From: P36-A1 sp049478495 | GTDB lineage: Bacteria > Bacillota_I > Bacilli_A > JAJDGJ01 | Reading direction: 5' to 3' | DNA: 64,000 nt | Assembly (NCBI RefSeq): GCF_049478495.1 | Contig: NZ_CP168083.1 | Span: 248,001 to 312,000, forward strand | Part shown: positions 10,218 through 17,689 of the stretch, piece after piece | Layout of the letters: each line of letters begins with the position of its first letter | How positions within the stretch are numbered: the stretch's first letter is position 1 | Made by a program: the position numbers and the translations under genes | Notes under the pieces: generated by a model | What the model was told of the DNA's origin: nothing | Seen by the model: only the letters and a program-made list of their open reading frames with translations | Databases searched by the model: none

Positions 10218-10229
10218 AGTGTTCTGGCT

Positions 10230-10238
10230 TGCTATAAT
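10230..10238 (+). promoter_or_regulatory. Extended -10 promoter
   Basis: TGCTATAAT is an extended -10 element 29 bases before the lipoprotein start; no good -35 is visible. It lies just after the terminator, so it starts a new transcript. Confidence 0.6.
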
Positions 10239-10267
10239 GAAGGCATCAAGTAAAGGAGAAAAGAAAG

Positions 10268-10981
10268 ATGAAAAAATTAATTGGTTTATTTGTATTAATA
10301 CTAGCTTTATGTGGATGTTCTAGTAAAGAAAGTATAGATTTAAAACCTTATATGAATGTTACATATACTGGAATAAATACTAAGGCTAGTGTAGCTAATG
10401 TTAGTGTTGATAAGGAAAAGTTTAAGAAAGATTTTCCAGATTTTGATGGAAATCTAAACGATTTAGAATATGTAGCACCTGAAACTAAGGATCTAAGTAA
10501 TGGTGATAATGTAAGTGTCGAAATTAAAGGTTTAGCTAGTGAAAATTATGATATTTCTAATAAGATTGAGTTTGAAGTTTCAGATCTAAAAAATAGTTAT
10601 GGTTTTAATGATAAGATACTATTTGATGGCTTTGAAATAACTTTTAAAGATAAAGTAAAAACAGTAGTTGATACTAATGCTTATAGTGATAACAAAGGTA
10701 AGAAAGTTGTAAAAATTCCTTTAAAAATAAAAAATACAAAGAATGAAAAAGGAATGATAAATATGTTTTATTATGAAGCATATGGACCAAAAGGTGAAAC
10801 CAAATTAGATAATGCATCAGCATACTTTGATGATAAGACGACCATTGATTGGGGTGGTGATATCTTACCAGGTAAAAGTGCAACTAGATACATGTATTAT
10901 GTCAAAGAAGGAAGTGGAGTTTATAAAGTATTCTTTGATAATTGGACAGATAAAATAGAAGTAGAACTTAACATTAAATAA
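10268..10981 (+). CDS. Secreted lipoprotein with Ig-like extracellular part
   Basis: 237 aa. The N-terminus MKKLIGLFVLILALCGCSS is a lipoprotein signal peptide with lipobox LCGC, so the mature protein should be lipidated and held on the outer face of the membrane. The rest is hydrophilic and beta-rich; residues about 25-105 (YTGINTKASVANVSVD) resemble the Ig-like YTGxNGxG domain found in many Bacillota envelope proteins, and residues 115-237 look like a second beta-sandwich. The AAAGGAGAA ribosome site fits the start. It is probably cotranscribed with the small membrane protein 16 bases downstream. No enzyme motif is visible; ligand unknown. Confidence 0.7.
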   Translation: MKKLIGLFVLILALCGCSSKESIDLKPYMNVTYTGINTKASVANVSVDKEKFKKDFPDFDGNLNDLEYVAPETKDLSNGDNVSVEIKGLASENYDISNKIEFEVSDLKNSYGFNDKILFDGFEITFKDKVKTVVDTNAYSDNKGKKVVKIPLKIKNTKNEKGMINMFYYEAYGPKGETKLDNASAYFDDKTTIDWGGDILPGKSATRYMYYVKEGSGVYKVFFDNWTDKIEVELNIK

Positions 10982-10997
10982 GAAAGAGGAAATAAAA

Positions 10998-11375
10998 ATG
11001 ACAATGAAAAAATTAAGCTTATTAACAGCAATATATTCTTTAATAGTATCAATAGTATTACTAATTGCACCATTATTCACTATGATGAGTATAGTAGGGG
11101 ATGCAATAGAAGAAAATGCAAGTGCAAGTGCAACAATGGGAGTTGATAGTTTCTTTAGAATAATGGCAGGAATTATGTTAATACTAGCAATCATATTAAT
11201 GTTTAAATCAAAAACATCAAGTCTTGCAGGTAAGATATTACTTATAATAGCTGGAGGATTAGTAGTAATGTTTAGTTCATTACTTGGATTTGTAGCAGGA
11301 ATTTGTGGAATAGTTGGTGCTGGTATCCTTCTAGCAACAAATAAGAATATGATAACAGAAGATACAGAAATATAA
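10998..11375 (+). CDS. Small four-helix membrane protein (DUF4064-like)
   Basis: 125 aa, four hydrophobic segments, with a Gly-rich end (GFVAGICGIVGAGILLATN) that matches the protein at 9777-10124, so the two are paralogs flanking the lipoprotein gene. An Ala/Ser-rich loop lies between helices 1 and 2. The AAGAGGA ribosome site supports the start. It is followed by a strong terminator, so it ends a two-gene lipoprotein-membrane protein transcript. Function unknown; the family assignment is tentative. Confidence 0.65.
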   Translation: MTMKKLSLLTAIYSLIVSIVLLIAPLFTMMSIVGDAIEENASASATMGVDSFFRIMAGIMLILAIILMFKSKTSSLAGKILLIIAGGLVVMFSSLLGFVAGICGIVGAGILLATNKNMITEDTEI

Positions 11376-11380
11376 AAAAA

Positions 11381-11423
11381 AAGTAGTAATTAATAGACTA
11401 ATAATCATTAATTACTATTTTCA
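11381..11423 (+). terminator. Rho-independent terminator
   Basis: A stem of about 14 bp (AAGTAGTAATTAAT paired with ATTAATTACTATTT, one G-T pair) followed by a short T run. The rest of the 389-base gap to 11764 holds a promoter at 11541-11569, a strong but orphan AAGGAGGT near 11631, and the leader of the next gene. Confidence 0.75.
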
Positions 11424-11540
11424 TTTAAAAATAAAAATTAAACAATCTAAATAATTAGTAGATGCATCAAGATAGTATATAAAAACTTTTATAATATAAA
11501 GAATAAATAAAATAAATGTTATATATTTGTTTACTATGTG

Positions 11541-11569
11541 TTGATTATATGTGATACAAATGATATAAT
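11541..11569 (+). promoter_or_regulatory. Sigma-A promoter of first Ltp gene
   Basis: TTGATT, 17 bp, then TATAAT with an upstream TGA (extended -10). The transcript would carry a leader of nearly 190 bases before the Ltp start at 11765. Confidence 0.7.
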
Positions 11570-11721
11570 ATTTTCATATAAATTTATAAAATATTCATAT
11601 CGAATATAAAGATGTATTAAAAAATAAATAAGGAGGTAAATTAGAAATAGAATAAGTATTTAATGGGGATTATATATATTGTTTTATAAGTGTTTTAAGA
11701 AAAATTTATTTACTAAAAAGG

Positions 11722-11767
11722 AAAGGAGAGATTGGTTTAAAGTGTTATATAAACCATAAATCTAATG
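11722..11767 (+). promoter_or_regulatory. Leader hairpin between ribosome site and Ltp start
   Basis: A strong AAAGGAGAG (11722-11730) lies 34 bases before the ATG. Between them is a hairpin, TGGTTTA (11733-11739) with TAAACCA (11750-11756), that contains a five-codon micro-ORF, GTG at 11742 to TAA at 11757-11759. The arrangement recurs in front of the paralog at 14669, so it is probably functional, either folding the site close to the start or acting as a coupled leader peptide. Confidence 0.5.
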
Positions 11768-12259
11768 AAAACCAATAAGAGCAAAAAACGAATTATTGCA
11801 GTAATTGCAGTATTAGTAGTAATTTCAGGTATAGGAAATTTAATGAATGATGATAAATCAATAAATGAAACTAATACACCAGTAATTGTAGAAGAAAAAA
11901 CAAATGAAACACCAGCAGTTGAAGAAGTAAAAGAAACAGAAAAGGTAGTAGAAAAAAAGAAAGAAGTTAAAGTAGATAGAGAAAGTAAAAATGCTTTAGG
12001 ATCTGCACAATCATATATAGACTATACTGCCTTTAGTAAATCAGGATTAAGAAAACAATTAGAATTTGAAAAATATCCTACTAAAGCTATTGATTATGCA
12101 ATAAAGAATGTCGATGTTGATTACAACAAAGAAGCCCTAGATGCAGCTAATAGCTACTTAAGTTTTACTAGTATGTCAACAGAAGGCTTAAAGTCTCAAC
12201 TAAAGTTTGAAGGATATTCATCAAAACAAATTACATATGCTATAAAAAATCTAGACTAA
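11765..12259 (+). CDS. Ltp-family membrane-anchored protein with two Ltp repeats
   Basis: 164 aa. Residues 8-28 form one hydrophobic segment without a lipobox, so the protein is probably an anchored extracellular protein. An acidic/basic linker follows (residues 33-72, many Glu, Lys and Val). Residues about 76-118 and 121-163 are two copies of the helical Ltp repeat (ALGSAQSYIDYTAFSKSGL, ALDAANSYLSFTSMSTEGL), each ending in a YAIKN motif. In the streptococcal prophage TP-J34, a Ltp lipoprotein blocks phage DNA injection; by family this could be a superinfection-exclusion protein, but chromosomal Ltp-repeat proteins are widespread and mostly untested. Paralog at 14669-15145. Confidence 0.75.
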   Translation: MKTNKSKKRIIAVIAVLVVISGIGNLMNDDKSINETNTPVIVEEKTNETPAVEEVKETEKVVEKKKEVKVDRESKNALGSAQSYIDYTAFSKSGLRKQLEFEKYPTKAIDYAIKNVDVDYNKEALDAANSYLSFTSMSTEGLKSQLKFEGYSSKQITYAIKNLD

Positions 12260-12300
12260 TACATAATAAATGACTATAAATAAACTAAATAATGTAAATA

Positions 12301-12350
12301 AAATAGAAGCACTTAAAGTTATATACAACTTAATGCTTCTATTTTTATAT
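12301..12350 (+). terminator. Rho-independent terminator
   Basis: AATAGAAGC...CTTAAAGTT pairs with AACTTAATGCTTCTATT, followed by TTT. It ends the first Ltp transcript. Confidence 0.75.
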
Positions 12351-12367
12351 TGTGTTTAATTACTTAT

Positions 12368-12410
12368 AAAGATATAAAGAAACTAAAGATATAAAGAAAT
12401 TAAAGATACA
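12368..12410 (+). repeat. 17-bp tandem repeat, about 2.5 copies
   Basis: AAAGATATAAAGAAACT, then AAAGATATAAAGAAATT, then a partial AAAGATACA. It is intergenic and lies just upstream of a candidate promoter (TATAAT at 12492-12497). It could be slippage in AT-rich DNA or a binding array. Confidence 0.6.
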
Positions 12411-12555
12411 ATGAATAATTAGATAATGATATTATTTACACATTTATAATTATTTAAAGGTAAATCAATTTAATTAAAAATAAAAGTCTAATATAATATT
12501 CTCAAATACAGATAATGAATAATATATTTATCTTTAAAAAGAAAGGACTGCTTAC

Positions 12556-13023
12556 ATGAGTGATATTATAGAAAAATTAATAATAATAGTGTGCATAATA
12601 ATTTTTATTTTACTAATAGGATTTTTATTATATAACCTATATCAATATTTACATAAGAATAATCCTGAAATAAATCTAAATAGTCAATTATATCAAAAAA
12701 AGGAGAATAAAGAAGTGCTAGAAAATAAAGAAGAAGTACTAACTAAAGATATAAACAAAGATGAAATATCAATTTTATCGTTTTTTAAAATGCAATTTGA
12801 AGTTTTAATTACAGTAATATTAGTATCACTATTTTGGCTTATAATTTCAATTTTAATACAAACATTATTACTAAGTTTGATAAAAATAATCTTTAATAAT
12901 GAAAGTGAAATAGTTTTTGCTTTAGTAAGTATCTTAAAAAATAACAATATTGTAGCAAGTTTTAGTTTAGTAGGAATAATTTATAATCTAGTTATGATAA
13001 GAGATTTATCTAAAAAAGACTAA
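12556..13023 (+). CDS. Small membrane protein, unknown family
   Basis: 155 aa. One membrane segment at residues 8-30, a charged Lys/Glu/Asn linker (33-75), then two or three hydrophobic segments (84-113, 120-148). I recognise no family. The AAAGGA ribosome site precedes the ATG, with TATAAT at 12492-12497. It lies 18 bases before the next gene, so the two form a short operon of membrane proteins. The shape (helix, linker, helical membrane domain) is like small envelope or immunity proteins, but that is only an impression. Confidence 0.6.
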   Translation: MSDIIEKLIIIVCIIIFILLIGFLLYNLYQYLHKNNPEINLNSQLYQKKENKEVLENKEEVLTKDINKDEISILSFFKMQFEVLITVILVSLFWLIISILIQTLLLSLIKIIFNNESEIVFALVSILKNNNIVASFSLVGIIYNLVMIRDLSKKD

Positions 13024-13041
13024 CAAAAGGAGAGAACTACC

Positions 13042-13719
13042 ATGTCAAATAAACTTAAATTAGTAATAGTAGCAATAATATCATGTTTAATTACATTACT
13101 AATTACATATGTAGTAGTTAAAACCACTTATGTAGAACCAGAACCTGAAATAATCATAAAAGAACAACCATCATCAGAATTGATCAAGTGTAAAAATAAA
13201 GCCGTTGCATTTGATAATAAAAAAAATATAGGGAAAAAAACACCGGAAGTATCATACTCTATTATAAGTAAAGAATTGGATGGTTTTTCAGTGAAGATTG
13301 AAAATTCTAAAGCTAAGGTTTACTATTATGACAGCCTAGCACAGATGGTAGAATATGGAGTAATTAAGAGTGAAGATGATTCTAAGATGGAAAAACTAGA
13401 AAACAATAATTACTCAATTGATATTACTACTAAAAAATCTACTGTTATCGATGGTAAAATGATTGGAATAGGTCAAAATAGTTCTTATAGTGCTTTATTC
13501 ATGATAATGGAAGATGGAAGTGTAGAATATCTAAAATTGAAAGCTATAATAGAAGGTGGAAACTCTCAAGGCAGTATTGAAGGTGTCAATAATATTGTAA
13601 GAGTAGAACAAGCAAATATAGGATATAATCAAGGTGGTGGTGCTGTAACAGCAATAGCCATCGATGCTGATGGTAACTTCTATGATCTTAATAATTACAT
13701 AGATATGTCTATTAGATAA
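13042..13719 (+). CDS. Membrane-anchored extracellular protein, unknown family
   Basis: 225 aa. Residues 6-27 are a single signal-anchor helix; the rest is hydrophilic. A Pro/Glu stretch (VEPEPE) follows the anchor, then an alpha/beta or beta-rich domain (residues 60-225) with alternating polar and aliphatic residues and a Gly-rich turn (GYNQGGGAVTAIAID). No catalytic motif is evident. The AAAGGAGAG ribosome site gives a clear start. It is the last gene of the pair begun at 12556 and is followed by a strong terminator. I cannot assign a function. Confidence 0.65.
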   Translation: MSNKLKLVIVAIISCLITLLITYVVVKTTYVEPEPEIIIKEQPSSELIKCKNKAVAFDNKKNIGKKTPEVSYSIISKELDGFSVKIENSKAKVYYYDSLAQMVEYGVIKSEDDSKMEKLENNNYSIDITTKKSTVIDGKMIGIGQNSSYSALFMIMEDGSVEYLKLKAIIEGGNSQGSIEGVNNIVRVEQANIGYNQGGGAVTAIAIDADGNFYDLNNYIDMSIR

Positions 13720-13730
13720 AAATAGTATAT

Positions 13731-13779
13731 AAAGGCCTATAAATAAGTTAGTAAAAGCTGATTTATAGTCCTTTTTTTT
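13731..13779 (+). terminator. Rho-independent terminator
   Basis: AAAGG plus CTATAAAT pair with ATTTATAG and CCTTT, with one mismatch, then a run of eight T. Confidence 0.85.
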
Positions 13780-13831
13780 CTAAAGATATTATGAAATACA
13801 AAAATAGAATATTAGATTAAGACATTGAATA

Positions 13832-13860
13832 TTGCTAAAGCATTTAACAAAATATATAAT
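13832..13860 (+). promoter_or_regulatory. Promoter of hydrolase gene
   Basis: TTGCTA, 17 bp, TATAAT, ending 24 bases before the ATG at 13884. Confidence 0.65.
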
Positions 13861-13883
13861 AATAGATAAAAAGGGAGGAATAT

Positions 13884-14507
13884 ATGAATAATATACTAAT
13901 ACATGGTTTAGGCCAAAATAAAGATAGTTGGACAAAAACAAAAAATATCTTAGAAAAGAATCATATTATAGTGCATTGTCCAAATTTGATAAAGAATAAC
14001 ATGAGTATAAGTTATCAAAATATATATGATAGTTTTAAACAAGATTGTAATAAACTAGAAGGTAAAATAAACTTATGCGGCCTTTCATTAGGTGGAATAA
14101 TAGCTTTAGAATATGCTAAAGAATATCCAAATAAAGTAAACTCATTAATAATAATAGGAACGCCATATAAAATGCCAAAGACAATGCTTAAAATACAAAA
14201 CATAGTATTTAAATTTATGCCTGAGCATAAATTTATAAGTTTAGGGTGCAGCAAAAAAGACTTTATCACTCTTACAAAATCAATTGCAGATTTAGATCTT
14301 ACAAGTAACCTTGATAAGATAACCTGTAAAACTTTAGTATTATGTGGAGCCAAAGATAAAATAAATCTAAAAAGCTCAAAAAGTTATCATAAAGAAATTA
14401 TAAATAGTGAATTTGCATTGATAAATAATGCCTCTCATGAAGTAAATATTGATAATCCAGAATTATTAGCTAATAAAATCATTAATTTTTACTCAAATCT
14501 ATCATAA
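13884..14507 (+). CDS. Alpha/beta hydrolase
   Basis: 207 aa single-domain alpha/beta hydrolase, small for the fold. The oxyanion region is HGLGQNKDSW at residues 8-17, the nucleophile elbow is CGLSLGG (Ser in G-x-S-x-G, about residue 68), the acid is the Asp of CGAKDKIN near residue 156, and the His is in NASHEVN near residue 183, so the triad looks complete. There is no signal peptide, so it is cytoplasmic. Ribosome site AAGGGAGG. It is monocistronic by promoter and spacing. Substrate unknown: carboxylesterase, thioesterase or lysophospholipase roles are all possible. Confidence 0.8.
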   Translation: MNNILIHGLGQNKDSWTKTKNILEKNHIIVHCPNLIKNNMSISYQNIYDSFKQDCNKLEGKINLCGLSLGGIIALEYAKEYPNKVNSLIIIGTPYKMPKTMLKIQNIVFKFMPEHKFISLGCSKKDFITLTKSIADLDLTSNLDKITCKTLVLCGAKDKINLKSSKSYHKEIINSEFALINNASHEVNIDNPELLANKIINFYSNLS

Positions 14508-14536
14508 AAGCCTAACACTTGATTGTTTACCATTTG

Positions 14537-14565
14537 TTGAAGTTATGCACTTTGCATGATACAAT
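14537..14565 (+). promoter_or_regulatory. Promoter of second Ltp gene
   Basis: TTGAAG, 17 bp, TACAAT with TGA just upstream (extended -10). The predicted leader is close to 100 bases. Confidence 0.65.
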
Positions 14566-14620
14566 AAAGAAGTTAAAAATTAAATTAAGAATAAGTAAAT
14601 AGTTTAGTTTTAGCTTAAAA

Positions 14621-14671
14621 AGAGGGAAGGGTTTTATGATAAATTATCATAAAATATAAATAATTAAAATG
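14621..14671 (+). promoter_or_regulatory. Leader micro-ORF and hairpin before second Ltp gene
   Basis: The strong site AGAGGGAAGG (14621-14630) is ideally spaced for an ATG at 14636 that opens a seven-codon ORF, MINYHKI, ending at 14659, only 9 bases before the Ltp ATG at 14669. The same bases form a perfect inverted repeat, TTTTATGAT (14632-14640) with ATCATAAAA (14646-14654). It mirrors the leader at 11722-11767. Reinitiation or hairpin-controlled initiation is likely. Confidence 0.55.
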
Positions 14672-15145
14672 AAAAATAAAATAATAAAAATTACCTTATT
14701 GTTTATAGTAATAGCAATACCATTGCTATCATACGGTAATATAGTAAGTGATGAGTACAAAGCAAAAGAAAATGATATAGAATTAATCAATGATGATGTA
14801 ACAGAAGATGAAGAAACAAATAACAGTGAAGATTATGAAAATGTATATGAAGCAGCAAGAAAAGATAAAAATAAGGCATTAGAAGCAGCTCAAAACTATA
14901 TTGAATATATGTCATTTAGTGAAGAAAATTTAAAAGATCAATTAGAGTATGATAAAGTACCAAATGAATTCATTAAATATGCAGTTGAAAATGTAAAAGC
15001 TGATTATAATAAAGAAGCATTAGATGCTGCCAAAAATTATGTAAAGTTAATGGATATGTCAAAAGAAGACTTACAAAGACAATTAAAGTATGAAAAATAT
15101 ACTGACAAACAAATTGAATATGCTTTAAATAACCTTGATAAATAA
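14669..15145 (+). CDS. Ltp-family exported protein with two Ltp repeats
   Basis: 158 aa. Residues 4-24 form a signal or anchor helix without a lipobox Cys. Then comes an acidic linker (residues 30-65, rich in Asp and Glu) and two Ltp helical repeats, about 70-112 and 115-157 (ALEAAQNYIEYMSFSEENL, ALDAAKNYVKLMDMSKEDL), each closing with YAxxN. It is a paralog of 11765-12259, with a linker of opposite charge balance (acidic here, mixed there). Ltp family members include phage superinfection-exclusion proteins; that role here is inference. No second gene follows in the transcript. Confidence 0.75.
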   Translation: MKNKIIKITLLFIVIAIPLLSYGNIVSDEYKAKENDIELINDDVTEDEETNNSEDYENVYEAARKDKNKALEAAQNYIEYMSFSEENLKDQLEYDKVPNEFIKYAVENVKADYNKEALDAAKNYVKLMDMSKEDLQRQLKYEKYTDKQIEYALNNLDK

Positions 15146-15205
15146 AAAGTTAAAGTTGATAAAGATATATGATACCTTTAAAGTGGACAGTGTAAATAAA
15201 TATAA

Positions 15206-15340
15206 AATAAAACTGCAGATTATCAATATATTTTTAAACAAATGGGTAAAAATGATCTAGCTGATTTTAATAAAGAATTAGCTGAATCAGATAATTCTAA
15301 TCTAGAAATATTCATTCAAAAGTGTCTTGATATTGCATAA
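15206..15340 (+). pseudogene. 3' fragment of an unknown gene
   Basis: A frame open from 15206 to a TAA at 15338-15340 encodes a well-composed 44-residue tail (QYIFKQMGKNDLADFNKEL, ending IQKCLDIA). The first ATG (15242) leaves only 32 residues and has no ribosome site. It is followed at once by a terminator, which suggests the preserved end of a deleted gene. I do not recognise the family. The rest of 15146-15631 holds only a candidate -10. Confidence 0.4.
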
Positions 15341-15362
15341 TTGCAAAGTATAATAATCATCG

Positions 15363-15392
15363 GACAGTGAGTTTTAACACTGTCTTTTTTTT
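15363..15392 (+). terminator. Rho-independent terminator
   Basis: GACAGTG, 8-base loop, CACTGTC, then eight T. Confidence 0.85.
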
Positions 15393-15603
15393 ATGTTCGA
15401 AAAAAAAATATTAAGAAATAAAATAACTTATTGTTGTAGAAAATAGCTTATATTATCTTCATCCTAATCTACAAATAAGTACTTAATAAATAAAAAATAT
15501 GAATTCAAAAGATTGTTATTAACTAAAAACTGACTCTAATTATAATGTTTACGAATTGTAAAAATAAATTATAAAAATATTTTCTATTAGATTAAAAAAA
15601 TTA

Positions 15604-15609
15604 TATAAT
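15604..15609 (+). promoter_or_regulatory. -10 element of adhesin gene
   Basis: TATAAT overlaps an in-frame ATG at 15608. Transcription would begin near 15616, which argues that translation starts at the later ATG (15632) and that the leader is very short. Confidence 0.5.
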
Positions 15610-15631
15610 GTATGTAAGAAAGAGAGGTTTT

Positions 15632-17350
15632 ATGGGAAGGAAAATTAATAGTAGTAAAAAAAGAGAGGGAAAATTTATTGGAGTAATGTTAATTGTATTT
15701 GCATTTTTAACATTAACAATAAATAATATTCAAGCAAAGGATTATGATTCAAAGTATATAACTTCAGTTAAATTACTAGATAAAGATGGTAATGAGAGTA
15801 ATTCACATCAAGAAAATGCAAACATGTCAGTAGAATATACATTTGAAATTCCAAATGAAATTAGTATTTTACAAGATGATACAATGCAAGTGACTTTGCC
15901 AGATGAATTAATAGCAAGAGGTAATCAAGCATTTGAGATTTTCGATAGTGCAGGCAAAGAAATTGTGGCACATGCGACATTTGATGGTAATTCTAAAGTT
16001 GTAACACTTAAATTTACAGATTACTTTGAAAAGAATCCAAATTTCAAAAATGGTAAATTTGAAGTCTTAGTTATATGGTTGCATGATGATGTCATTGTTG
16101 ATGGAGATAATGACATAGATTGGAATATTGATGGGATTGAAAATGATACAATTCATGTTAGTCCATTGCCACTACCACCTGTTAGTGAAAATTTAACTAA
16201 ATGGGGATATAGAGATACTTATGATAAGACATTAATACACTGGGTTGTAAGAATTAATGCAAATCATAAAACAATAGAGAATGCTACATATACTGATACA
16301 ATTGGTGAAAATCAAATATTGCTTAAAGATACATTAAAAGCAAACGTTGCAATATTTGATCCAAACAATCATAATCATGAAAAAATATTAGGACCTATAG
16401 GTGAAATTACCAGTCAGTCTGATACAGGATTTGAATATAGTTTTGGTACTCTAACAGATATGGTGTATATCAAATATAGTACCAAAACTACAGATGGTGG
16501 TTCTTCTAAAATATATGAAAATGATGGAGTTTTAAATAGTTCTAATGACATTAATGCAACTATAAACGCTAAAACACCAGCAATTGGTGGTGATGGAAGT
16601 GGTAGTGGTACAATCTTTGGTGTTGAACTGACTAAAGTAGATAGTAAAGATAACAATATCCTGCTTGAAGGTGCAGAATTTAGGTTAGAAGATGCACATG
16701 GTAAAGTATTAAAAGAGAAAATTACTACTAATAAAGATGGTAAAATTATAATTGATAAAATGGAACTAGGAATGTATAAGCTTATTGAAACAAAAGCACC
16801 TTATGGATATATTCTAGATTCAACTGCTATTGATTTTGAAATTAAAAGTGAACAAACAGAAAATATAAAGCTAACAAAAGAAAATACTTTATATAAAGGA
16901 AGTGTCTTAATTACTAAGCTTGATAGTGAAACTAAAGAAACTTTAAGTGGGGCAGTTTTTAATATACTTGATGAAAATAATAAAATTATTAAAGATTCTT
17001 TAGTTACAGATGAAAATGGAATAATTAAAGTTAAAGGTTTACTAGTTGGAAATTACAAATTTGTAGAAACAAAAGCACCAGAAGGTTATCAAAATGACAA
17101 TAAAATAATAAGTTTTAAAATCAGTACAAAAAATGAAACTACAATAAAACTTAAAAAATATAATACTAAGAAAAAAACAAGTAGTGTTATTACAGATGAT
17201 AATAAAGATAAAGGTGTCACAAGTGTTAGTAGTACAAATAAAGAATTACCTAAAACAGGAAACTATTTATTACCTACAGCATTTATATTAACTTTAATAG
17301 GTATAACATTAAGCATATATTTAAAAAGTAGTACTTTAGAAAAAAAATAA
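15632..17350 (+). CDS. LPXTG-anchored SpaA/Cna-type surface adhesin
   Basis: 572 aa cell-wall-anchored protein. The start at 15632 is chosen for AGAGAGG 5 bases upstream. The signal peptide covers residues 1-38 (basic, then hydrophobic, ending IQAKDY). Residues about 40-180 and 180-325 look like the two Ig-like collagen-binding (Cna A-type) domains. Two SpaA/Cna-B domains follow at about 330-420 and 425-510, each with the ETKAPxGY motif whose Glu normally helps form an isopeptide bond. A Lys/Asp linker leads to LPKTG (539-543), a membrane helix and a basic tail, so sortase A would attach it to peptidoglycan. No sortase gene is present in the window. Ligand unknown. Confidence 0.88.
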   Translation: MGRKINSSKKREGKFIGVMLIVFAFLTLTINNIQAKDYDSKYITSVKLLDKDGNESNSHQENANMSVEYTFEIPNEISILQDDTMQVTLPDELIARGNQAFEIFDSAGKEIVAHATFDGNSKVVTLKFTDYFEKNPNFKNGKFEVLVIWLHDDVIVDGDNDIDWNIDGIENDTIHVSPLPLPPVSENLTKWGYRDTYDKTLIHWVVRINANHKTIENATYTDTIGENQILLKDTLKANVAIFDPNNHNHEKILGPIGEITSQSDTGFEYSFGTLTDMVYIKYSTKTTDGGSSKIYENDGVLNSSNDINATINAKTPAIGGDGSGSGTIFGVELTKVDSKDNNILLEGAEFRLEDAHGKVLKEKITTNKDGKIIIDKMELGMYKLIETKAPYGYILDSTAIDFEIKSEQTENIKLTKENTLYKGSVLITKLDSETKETLSGAVFNILDENNKIIKDSLVTDENGIIKVKGLLVGNYKFVETKAPEGYQNDNKIISFKISTKNETTIKLKKYNTKKKTSSVITDDNKDKGVTSVSSTNKELPKTGNYLLPTAFILTLIGITLSIYLKSSTLEKK

Positions 17351-17393
17351 TTATTATATTAAAAAATATAGCTAAAAAACTGAATAAATTGAT

Positions 17394-17438
17394 AAAAACC
17401 TTCTTTGGTATATGAGAATAACACCAAAGAAGGTTTTT
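17394..17438 (+). terminator. Strong Rho-independent terminator
   Basis: A 16-bp perfect stem, AAAAACCTTCTTTGGT with ACCAAAGAAGGTTTTT. It may work in both directions. Confidence 0.9.
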
Positions 17439-17498
17439 GATTAGTTATATATTACATAACCATAATAAATATATAACAATAGAAAACTAACCTTATGA

Positions 17499-17606
17499 TA
17501 TACTAAAATATATATATTAGAATATAATGAAAAAAATACAAAAGAATTAATTAAACAAATTAACCAATTTAGTGCCAGTGCAATTAATATATTGAAAATT
17601 GATTAA
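17499..17606 (+). pseudogene. 3' fragment of an unknown gene
   Basis: An open frame after a TGA encodes 35 residues (NEKNTKELIKQINQFSASAI, ending ILKID) and stops at 17604-17606. It has no start codon and reads like the helical end of a lost protein. It lies between the adhesin terminator and the promoter of the next gene. Low confidence because the stretch is short. Confidence 0.3.
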
Positions 17607-17634
17607 TAATAAAAAATGTATTGTGAAATTCATT

Positions 17635-17662
17635 TTGATATTTTTAAGTTAGAATATATTAA
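17635..17662 (+). promoter_or_regulatory. Promoter
   Basis: TTGATA, 16 bp, TATTAA, about 28 bases before the start at 17690. Confidence 0.5.
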
Positions 17663-17689
17663 TACAAAAGAAATAAAGGAGGATAATAT

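Noticed and set aside
11631..11690. Orphan AAGGAGGT followed by MGIIYIVL-type short frame
   Set aside because: The ATG at about 11660 is too far from the site and the frame is only eight codons; it is probably part of the long leader or a remnant.
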